From Proteiniphilum sp. UBA4977 (GTDB lineage Bacteria; Bacteroidota; Bacteroidia; Bacteroidales; Dysgonomonadaceae), in NCBI GenBank assembly GCA_002398565.1, contig DGZP01000053.1, positions 2,581 through 22,614 of the forward strand: a stretch of DNA of 20,034 nt, in the 5' to 3' direction. Made by a program: the position numbers and the translations under genes. The notes beneath the pieces were generated by a model. The model was not told where the DNA came from. It did no database searches and saw only the letters and a list, made by a program, of their open reading frames with translations. Positions 13,875-20,034 of this stretch are shown here, piece by piece. Within the stretch, counting starts at the first letter, position 1. Each line of letters begins with the position of its first letter.

Positions 13875-15884
13875 ATGCATTTTCAACTCACATCAGAATA
13901 TAAACCTACCGGTGATCAGCCCGAAGCCATTAAGTCGCTGGTTGAAGGACTCCGGCAGCAGGTCCCCTATCAGACGTTGTTAGGTGTGACCGGCTCGGGA
14001 AAGACCTTTACCGTAGCCAATGTCATAGCTCAGCTTAACAAGCCCACACTGGTATTAAGTCACAATAAGACACTGGCAGCACAGCTCTACAGTGAATTTA
14101 AAAGCTTCTTTCCGCATAATGCGGTGGAGTACTTCGTTTCCTATTATGATTACTATCAGCCCGAAGCTTACATCCCCTCCACCGATACCTATATTGAGAA
14201 GGATCTTTCTATCAACGATGAGATTGAAAAGCTCCGTCTTGCTGCCACCTCGTCGTTGCTCTCCGGACGGAACGATGTGATTGTGGTGTCGTCGGTTTCC
14301 TGTCTCTATGGTATCGGAAACCCGGAAGATTTTCAGAAAACGACTGTCGACGTGCGGGTAGGACAGACGCTTGAAAGGGATCAGCTGCTACGGCTGCTGG
14401 TCAACAGCCTCTATTCCCGGAACGAGACGGCCGACTTCAACCGGGGAAATTTTAGGGTTAAGGGAGATACGGTAGATGTATTTCTGGCCTATCATGACTA
14501 TATTATCCGGGTAATTTTCTGGGGTGATGAGATTGAAAGCATAGAATCGGTGGACCCGCTTACCGGCGTTACCATGGAAAGGATGGATGCCTATCGCATC
14601 TTTCCCGCGAACCTCTTTGTTACCACTCAAGAACGTATCAACAGGGCAGTTGACGAGATTCAACTCGACCTGGGTAAGCAGGTGGAGTTCTTCCAGGAAA
14701 TAGGAAAACCGCTGGAGGCAAAACGACTTTATGAGCGGGTAACTTACGACGTGGAGATGATCAAGGAGATTGGATATTGTTCCGGAATTGAAAACTATTC
14801 ACGCTATTTTGACGGGCGACTGCCGGGGACACGTCCCTTCTGCCTTCTCGACTTCTTTCCGGAAGATTATCTCACCGTAATCGACGAGAGCCACGTGACC
14901 ATCCCGCAGATCCGTGCCATGTATGGGGGCGACCATTCCCGCAAGATTAACCTGGTGGAGTTCGGATTCCGCCTCCCCGCAGCCATAGACAACCGCCCAC
15001 TGAAGTTTGAAGAATTTGAGGCACTTACGCCGGAGATCATCTTCGTGAGCGCCACGCCGGCCGACTATGAACTGGAGAAGTCAGAAGGTATCGTGGTAGA
15101 TCAGCTGATTCGTCCGACGGGTTTGTTGGATCCGCCCATCGACGTGCGTCCAAGCCTCAATCAGATAGACGATCTCATGGAAGAGATCCAGCAGCGTGTA
15201 GAGAAGGATGAACGCGTGCTGGTGACCACCCTGACCAAACGCATGGCAGAGGAGCTCACCGATTACCTGGCTGGTAACAACATACGCTGTAATTACATTC
15301 ATTCCGATGTGGAAACACTTGAGCGGGTAAAGATCATGGATGATCTGCGACGCGGCCTGTTCGATGTACTGATCGGGGTGAACCTGCTGCGAGAGGGACT
15401 AGACCTGCCCGAGGTGTCGCTCGTGGCAGTGCTGGATGCCGATAAGGAAGGTTTTCTACGTTCCCATCGTTCACTCACACAAACAGCCGGAAGGGCTGCC
15501 CGGAATGTCAACGGGAAGGTGATCTTTTATGCTGACAAGATTACCCAAAGCATGCAGATGACCATCGATGAGACCAATCGCAGGCGTGAAAAACAGATGA
15601 GATACAACGAGACACGCGGAATCATACCGCAGCAAATCAGAAAAAGCTATGCTTCCGCCCTGAACAGGGAATATGGCGCAACAGCAGAAGCAAAAGCCTA
15701 TGTTGAACCTGATTATTATACTTTGGCTGCGGAACCGTTGCGGGAATACGCCACGACAGACGATCTGAAAACAATGATAGAGCAAACCCGCAGGGCGATG
15801 CTGGCAGCTGCCAGGAAACTTGAATTTTTGGAAGCTGCGCAGCTACGCGATCAACTGGCAATGCTCGAAGAAAAACTGAAATGA
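13875..15884 (+). CDS. uvrB: UvrABC system protein B
   Basis: 669 residues from the ATG at 13875; the frame extends three codons further to a TTG, but MHFQLTSEYKPTGDQPEAI is the normal start. UvrB is the damage-verifying helicase-like subunit of nucleotide excision repair and loads UvrC. Visible motifs: Walker A GVTGSGKT 37-44, the beta-hairpin YFVSYYDYYQPEAYIPSTDT 86-105 that inserts into DNA, DESH at 337-340, motif VI QTAGRAARN, and a C-terminal UVR domain (last 40 residues, EAAQLRDQLAMLEEKL) that contacts UvrC. Length and motifs are complete. It follows a terminator by 15 bases and precedes fhs by 72 bases on the same strand, so the two may share a transcript. Confidence 0.98.
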   Translation: MHFQLTSEYKPTGDQPEAIKSLVEGLRQQVPYQTLLGVTGSGKTFTVANVIAQLNKPTLVLSHNKTLAAQLYSEFKSFFPHNAVEYFVSYYDYYQPEAYIPSTDTYIEKDLSINDEIEKLRLAATSSLLSGRNDVIVVSSVSCLYGIGNPEDFQKTTVDVRVGQTLERDQLLRLLVNSLYSRNETADFNRGNFRVKGDTVDVFLAYHDYIIRVIFWGDEIESIESVDPLTGVTMERMDAYRIFPANLFVTTQERINRAVDEIQLDLGKQVEFFQEIGKPLEAKRLYERVTYDVEMIKEIGYCSGIENYSRYFDGRLPGTRPFCLLDFFPEDYLTVIDESHVTIPQIRAMYGGDHSRKINLVEFGFRLPAAIDNRPLKFEEFEALTPEIIFVSATPADYELEKSEGIVVDQLIRPTGLLDPPIDVRPSLNQIDDLMEEIQQRVEKDERVLVTTLTKRMAEELTDYLAGNNIRCNYIHSDVETLERVKIMDDLRRGLFDVLIGVNLLREGLDLPEVSLVAVLDADKEGFLRSHRSLTQTAGRAARNVNGKVIFYADKITQSMQMTIDETNRRREKQMRYNETRGIIPQQIRKSYASALNREYGATAEAKAYVEPDYYTLAAEPLREYATTDDLKTMIEQTRRAMLAAARKLEFLEAAQLRDQLAMLEEKLK

Positions 15885-15936
15885 TATGATCATAAAATAC
15901 TAAAAAGATGAAAAGACAGAATAACATGTTAATAAT

Positions 15937-15955
15937 AAATCAGTAAATCAGTAAA
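15937..15955. repeat. 8-bp tandem repeat in the fhs leader
   Basis: AAATCAGT occurs twice in a row (15937-15944, 15945-15952) and is followed by AAA, ending directly before GATG of the fhs start. It keeps the ribosome landing site A-rich and could vary in copy number by slippage, but no effect is shown. Confidence 0.7.
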
Positions 15956-15956
15956 G

Positions 15957-17621
15957 ATGAAATCAGACATTCAAATAGCAAGAGAGACACCACTGAAAAG
16001 AATTAAAGATGTTGCAGAAGGCATCGGTATACCACGTGAGGAGATCATCAGCTTCGGAAGACATATGGCAAAAGTCCCTGCCGGGCTGGTCAATCCTGAG
16101 AGGGTAAGCCAAAGTAACCTTATTCTGGTCACTGCAATTACTCCCACGAAGGCTGGTATTGGAAAAACCACAGTTTCCATCGGACTGGCGCTCGGACTGA
16201 ATAAAATTGGGAAAAAAGCCATTGTCGCCCTCCGCGAACCTTCACTGGGGCCAGTCTTTGGAATGAAGGGCGGAGCTGCCGGCGGCGGTTATGCCCAGGT
16301 ACTTCCCATGGAGAACATAAACCTTCACTTTACAGGTGATTTTCATGCTGTCACCACGGCACACAATACCATTTCAGCACTGCTCGACAATTATATCTTT
16401 CGGGTACAGGGTACGTCCGATGATATTAAGGAGGTCCTCTGGAAGCGGGTACTGGATGTGAACGACCGGAGCCTGCGTTACATTGTCACCGGACTTGGAC
16501 CGGGAAATGGCATGCCACAGGAGGCCGGATTCGATATCACGGCAGCATCGGAGCTGATGGCCATCCTTTGCCTGTCTGAAGATGAAAATGACCTGCGCCG
16601 CCGAATCGAGAACATTCTGCTGGGCTATAAACGGAATGGAAAGCCGTTTACGGTGAAAGACCTGGGTGTGGCAGGTGCCATCACCGTACTGATGAAAGAT
16701 GCCATCCATCCCAACCTGGTGCAGACCACCGAAAATACACCGGCATTTGTCCACGGTGGCCCGTTTGCCAATATCGCACACGGATGTAACTCGGTGCTGG
16801 CAACCAAAATGGCCATGACCTACGGTGACTATGTGGTCACGGAGGCCGGCTTTGGTGCAGACTTGGGAGCGGAAAAATTTTTCAATATCAAATGTCGCAA
16901 GAGCGGACTGCGTCCAAAACTTACGGTCATCGTGGTCACAGCCCAGGGACTCAAGATGCATGGCGGCACTCCCGAAAAAGATATCAAGGCTCCCGATATC
17001 AACGGATTGAGAAAAGGACTTGACAATCTGGAAAAACATCTCGCCAACCTTGCTGCATTTGGCCAGTCGGTTGTCGTAGCATTCAATAAATATGCCTTCG
17101 ATACACCTTCGGAAATCGAAACAATACGGAAGTTCTGTGTAGAGAGAGGTGTTTCGTTTGCCGTGAACGAGGCATTCACCGATGGAGGCGATGGAGCAGT
17201 AGCACTGGCAAATACGGTAGTGGAAGCGATAGAAAACAAACCTTCGGGAGACCTGCAGTTTACTTATAAACTTGAGGATAGCATAGAAACCAAACTCAAC
17301 AGGATTGCAACCACCATTTATGGTGCCCGTGATGTGGTGCTGGGTGAAACTGCGTTGAAAAAGCTGCGCTTTATTGAAGGTACTCCGCTCGAAAAGATGC
17401 CTGTGTGTATTGCAAAGACACAGTACTCCTTTTCTGCCGATCCCAAATGGTACGGGGTAGCAAAGGATTTTCGTTTCAAGATCAACGATCTGGTCATTAA
17501 CCAGGGGTCGGAATTTATTGTTGCCATTGCCGGTGAGATGATGCGTATGCCGGGTCTGCCTGCCGATCCTCAGGCAAAACGCATTGATATCATCGATGGA
17601 AAGATTGAGGGATTAAGCTGA
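15957..17621 (+). CDS. fhs: Formate-tetrahydrofolate ligase
   Basis: 554 residues, full length for the family (ADP-forming, EC 6.3.4.3). It joins formate to tetrahydrofolate using ATP, making 10-formyl-THF for purine and formyl-methionine synthesis. The P-loop-like segment TPTKAGIGKTTVSIGL lies at 62-77, followed by REPSLGPVFGMKGGAAGGGY (93-112) and HFTGDFHAVTTAHN, all characteristic of this enzyme. The more common form of the loop has Glu-Gly where this one has Ile-Gly. The central and C-terminal parts (TEAGFGADLGAEKFFNIKC, and PGLPADPQAKRIDI at the end) are intact. The start at 15957 follows AGTAAAG. Its stop abuts the stop of hemW on the other strand with no spacer. Confidence 0.98.
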   Translation: MKSDIQIARETPLKRIKDVAEGIGIPREEIISFGRHMAKVPAGLVNPERVSQSNLILVTAITPTKAGIGKTTVSIGLALGLNKIGKKAIVALREPSLGPVFGMKGGAAGGGYAQVLPMENINLHFTGDFHAVTTAHNTISALLDNYIFRVQGTSDDIKEVLWKRVLDVNDRSLRYIVTGLGPGNGMPQEAGFDITAASELMAILCLSEDENDLRRRIENILLGYKRNGKPFTVKDLGVAGAITVLMKDAIHPNLVQTTENTPAFVHGGPFANIAHGCNSVLATKMAMTYGDYVVTEAGFGADLGAEKFFNIKCRKSGLRPKLTVIVVTAQGLKMHGGTPEKDIKAPDINGLRKGLDNLEKHLANLAAFGQSVVVAFNKYAFDTPSEIETIRKFCVERGVSFAVNEAFTDGGDGAVALANTVVEAIENKPSGDLQFTYKLEDSIETKLNRIATTIYGARDVVLGETALKKLRFIEGTPLEKMPVCIAKTQYSFSADPKWYGVAKDFRFKINDLVINQGSEFIVAIAGEMMRMPGLPADPQAKRIDIIDGKIEGLS

Positions 17622-18746
17622 TTACACCTGCATCAGGTCGCTCATGATGCCATCGGAGATGAAGATACCTTCGCGGGTGAGCTTCAGGGTGTTTTCTTCC
17701 CTGTTTAATAGTTTTTGATCCAGATACTTTTGTGCATTTTCAATGCAGAACCGAAGGAAATGTTCCCCGAACCTGTTTTTCAGTTCTGTAAGATTTATGC
17801 CCCACATGGTACGCAGGCCGGTAAGAATAAACTCGTTGTATTTTTCATTCAGACTTAGCTGCTCGATATTTCGATCGGGGGTGCCCGATTCGATTCCCTT
17901 TATATATCGGTTGAGCGATGTGACATTCAGGGATCGGTTGTCGCCATCATAAGAGTGTGCTGCCGGCCCCAGTCCCACATATTTTTTATTTTGCCAGTAG
18001 GCGCTGTTGTGCTGGGAGAAATGACCTTCCTTGCCGAAGGCAGAGATCTCATAATGAATAAAGTCATCGGCTGTGAGGCGGTCGATCAGTTTTGAGAACA
18101 TGGCGGTACTGCTTGTTTCATCCACTTGTCTGATCTTACCTGACTTAAGGAGGGAGTACATCCTGGTTTTCTCTTCGTAAATAAGATGATAAGCCGAAAT
18201 ATGCTGAGTACCGAGTGCGATGGCCTGATCCAGGTTTCGCTCCCATAATTCCAATGACTGCCCCGGCAGCCCGTACATCAAATCGATGCTGATATTACGG
18301 AAACCCTGTTCCTGACATTTTCTGACTGCGTCGATGGCCTGTCGGGAAGAGTGACGCCGGCTCAGAAACTTCAGTTCATCGTCGTCGAAGCTTTGAATCC
18401 CAATGCTGAGGCGGTTGACCGGTAACTTTGCAAGCATTCTGATATAATCATCTGAAAGGTCATCGGGATTGGCTTCCACAGTAATCTCCGCATCGGCATC
18501 AATGGTGTAATGGTTGAAAAGGGTGTCGAATATCTGTCCGAAATGATTATGATGAAGCCGTGAAGGCGTTCCACCACCAAAGTAGATAGTTTTCACCGTT
18601 TCGGGAAGCTCTTTCTTCCTCATCTCTGCTTCCCTGCGGAGTGCATCCACAAATGTATCTATCTGTGATTCGTTGGTAAGGGTATAAAAATCGCAGTATG
18701 TACAGCGGGTCTTGCAATATGGAATATGGATATAGATGCCTGCCAC
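17622..18746 (-). CDS. hemW: Radical SAM heme chaperone HemW
   Basis: 374 residues with the GTG start at 18746. The radical-SAM cysteines are Cys11, Cys15 and Cys18 in PYCKTRCTYCDF; YFGGGTPSRL (55-64) follows. Length and start fit HemW (formerly called HemN-like coproporphyrinogen oxidase), a heme-binding chaperone, rather than true HemN, which has a longer N-terminus. An ATG at 18779 would add 11 residues and overlap the upstream gene by 32 bases; I prefer GTG because family members usually begin MAGIYIHIPFC, the GTG is one base after the upstream TAA, and AGGA lies about nine bases before it. It is the last gene of a three-gene minus-strand operon. Confidence 0.93.
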   Translation of the reverse strand: MAGIYIHIPYCKTRCTYCDFYTLTNESQIDTFVDALRREAEMRKKELPETVKTIYFGGGTPSRLHHNHFGQIFDTLFNHYTIDADAEITVEANPDDLSDDYIRMLAKLPVNRLSIGIQSFDDDELKFLSRRHSSRQAIDAVRKCQEQGFRNISIDLMYGLPGQSLELWERNLDQAIALGTQHISAYHLIYEEKTRMYSLLKSGKIRQVDETSSTAMFSKLIDRLTADDFIHYEISAFGKEGHFSQHNSAYWQNKKYVGLGPAAHSYDGDNRSLNVTSLNRYIKGIESGTPDRNIEQLSLNEKYNEFILTGLRTMWGINLTELKNRFGEHFLRFCIENAQKYLDQKLLNREENTLKLTREGIFISDGIMSDLMQV

Positions 18747-18747
18747 C

Positions 18748-19248
18748 TTATTTTTCCTGTTGTGGTTCACCGGCCTCACCGGTGTAATCGGTCTGTTTCC
18801 CTTTGTTCGTCGGTTCCTGTTCGGTTAGCAGTTTATATACTTCCAGGTATTTCTGAAGACGGGCCAGATCGTGGTACTGTACCTCTTTCCAACGACGGAT
18901 ATCCATGTTGTCGGTCAGGTCGTTTAGCTTCACCCGCACGGCAACGGAGTTTCCCTGTAGCCTGACGATATAATCATCGTACGATTCGTTGTCGCGTCGT
19001 GTCATGGCATCTACACCTTCCACGATCTCATTGGAGAATCCTTCATCAGCAAGTTGCTCCAGTGTCCAGGATGTATCTTCCACCACGTCATGCAAAATAC
19101 CCACAATCTTCTCCTGAAGCGTATGTCCGGCATTCATCACCCGGAACGGATGTTCAATGTAGGGGCGACCGTTGTGTGTATCGAGTTGACCTTCGTGCGC
19201 CGCCATCGCCAGGAGGATGGCACGGTAAAGTTGTTCGTTCAGGTTCAT
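18748..19248 (-). CDS. HD-domain hydrolase, SpoT/MESH1-like
   Basis: 166 residues consisting of a single HD domain with a charged, low-complexity tail. Metal-binding pattern: His33 in YIEHPFRV, His53-Asp54 in GILHDVVEDT (with Glu57-Asp58), and Asp110 with Asn114 in KLNDLTDNMD. This pattern is that of the (p)ppGpp hydrolase half of RelA/SpoT and of small alarmone hydrolases (MESH1), so it may degrade (p)ppGpp or a related nucleotide; no synthetase domain is present. The ATG overlaps the TGA of the preceding phosphodiesterase gene (ATGA at 19248-19245), so translation is probably coupled. Confidence 0.85.
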   Translation of the reverse strand: MNLNEQLYRAILLAMAAHEGQLDTHNGRPYIEHPFRVMNAGHTLQEKIVGILHDVVEDTSWTLEQLADEGFSNEIVEGVDAMTRRDNESYDDYIVRLQGNSVAVRVKLNDLTDNMDIRRWKEVQYHDLARLQKYLEVYKLLTEQEPTNKGKQTDYTGEAGEPQQEK

Positions 19249-20018
19249 TGTTTCTGCAATATTTCCCTGACCAGCAAAGGCTCGTCTGTGGTAATGAAGT
19301 CAACTTTTAAGTCGATAGTTTTCAGAATATCCTCCTGCTTGTTCACCGTCCATACATTCACTTTTTGTCCCAGTTCATGTGCTTTTCTTACCCATGCGGG
19401 GTGTTTGTATAATACATTGTAATGATAATCAAAGCCACTCAAATCCATTGTAGCCAGCACCTGCGGGGAGAGGTCACCATTCAGATAATAGACCGGTGCC
19501 TGCGGATCTATGCTTCTTACCTGTTGCACAAAATGAATTCCAAAGGAAATGTATTCCACCTTTTCCTGCAGACCGCGTTCCCGAACCATAGCCATGACTT
19601 TCTCAGCCAGTAAACTCTCTCTATCTTTGGATTTGTGCACTTTAAACTCGATAATCAGCTTTATATGCCTGCATTGGGCAAATGCATCGAGATACTCCTC
19701 CATGGTAGGTAATGTTTCTCCATTGGAGAGTTTCACCTTCCTGAGTGTGTCAAATGGGGTATCCTGCACATTCAGTTTTTTTCCGTCAAGCGTGACATCG
19801 GCATCGTGATTGACTACTGGAACGCCGTCGGAGGATAACCATACGTCGACCTCTGATCCAAAAAGCCGGATGGAATCGGCTTTCATTAGTGCCGCAATGG
19901 AGTTTTGTGCTGACCCGTCGGTTTTCCAGTATCCCCGGTGTGCAATAATTTCCTGTCCTGTAAGATTTGATGAACCCAATAACAGAATGAATGCAAAAAA
20001 GAACAACAATTGTTTCAT
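19245..20018 (-). CDS. Glycerophosphodiester phosphodiesterase family protein, secreted
   Basis: 257 residues. Residues 1-21 form a signal peptide (hydrophobic core LLFFFAFILLLG) with no lipobox cysteine, so the product is likely periplasmic. The TIM-barrel GDPD motifs are present: His27-Arg28 in IIAHRGYW, Glu56 and Asp58 in SEVDVW, His71 in VVNHD, and Glu124/Lys126 in LIIEFK. The final part NVWTVN and DFITTDEP is also characteristic. These enzymes cleave glycerophosphodiesters from lipids to glycerol 3-phosphate and an alcohol; the exact substrate is unknown. Gln38-Asn39 replaces the common Glu-Asn/Asn-Thr after the first motif. It is the first gene of an operon with the HD hydrolase and hemW; its promoter lies at or beyond the window edge. 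Confidence 0.92.
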   Translation of the reverse strand: MKQLLFFFAFILLLGSSNLTGQEIIAHRGYWKTDGSAQNSIAALMKADSIRLFGSEVDVWLSSDGVPVVNHDADVTLDGKKLNVQDTPFDTLRKVKLSNGETLPTMEEYLDAFAQCRHIKLIIEFKVHKSKDRESLLAEKVMAMVRERGLQEKVEYISFGIHFVQQVRSIDPQAPVYYLNGDLSPQVLATMDLSGFDYHYNVLYKHPAWVRKAHELGQKVNVWTVNKQEDILKTIDLKVDFITTDEPLLVREILQKQ

Positions 20019-20034
20019 ATGACTAAAATATTTA

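Noticed and set aside
16374..17039. 221-codon minus-strand frame inside fhs
   Set aside because: Lies wholly within a complete, clearly conserved enzyme gene; a shadow frame.

Overview
The window reads as chromosomal DNA from a member of the Bacteroidota, most likely order Bacteroidales. The reasons are several TAnnTTTG-type -7 promoter boxes instead of classical -10/-35 sites, poor Shine-Dalgarno sequences with A-rich leaders, and Bacteroidota-style families (membrane-bound AraC regulator, DUF5009 acyltransferase, DUF4153 protein with an adjoining winged-helix gene). Genus is not decided by the sequence; a Dysgonomonadaceae or Parabacteroides-like relative is only a guess.

Region 1 (1-3836) is accessory and partly decayed. 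It holds the 3' end of a DUF3800-type gene, about 0.8 kb without a convincing gene, a seven-helix membrane AraC regulator on the minus strand, a small four-cysteine (zinc-ribbon-like) protein, a pseudogene of a DUF4143/AAA ATPase readable only by moving through all three forward frames, and a broken second copy of the four-cysteine protein's N-terminus. The last open frame of this decay zone overlaps the next gene by ATGA.

Region 2 (3833-8998) is better preserved. It has a multi-pass DUF5009/HGSNAT-like acyltransferase, an Asp/Glu-rich low-complexity protein convergent with a pirin, and a plus-strand cassette of a six-helix membrane protein, a winged-helix regulator and a DUF4153 eleven-helix protein. 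The cassette has a recognisable Bacteroidota promoter and ends at a strong bidirectional hairpin terminator.

Region 3 (9033-20018) is housekeeping. A tRNA-Gln(CUG) is followed on the minus strand by a dgkA-like lipid kinase and a large Dna2-like nuclease-helicase in one transcription unit (transcribed dgkA then helicase). Diverging from it are a zinc-ribbon membrane protein with repeats, then uvrB (excision repair) and fhs (formate-tetrahydrofolate ligase) on the plus strand. Convergent with fhs, with no gap, is a tightly packed minus-strand operon: secreted glycerophosphodiesterase, SpoT/MESH1-like HD hydrolase, then hemW.

No CRISPR array, intact insertion sequence, phage module or recognisable defence system is present. 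The most unusual material is the decay zone at 2597-3836, the alternating-Asp protein at 5140-5511, and small tandem duplications near gene ends.
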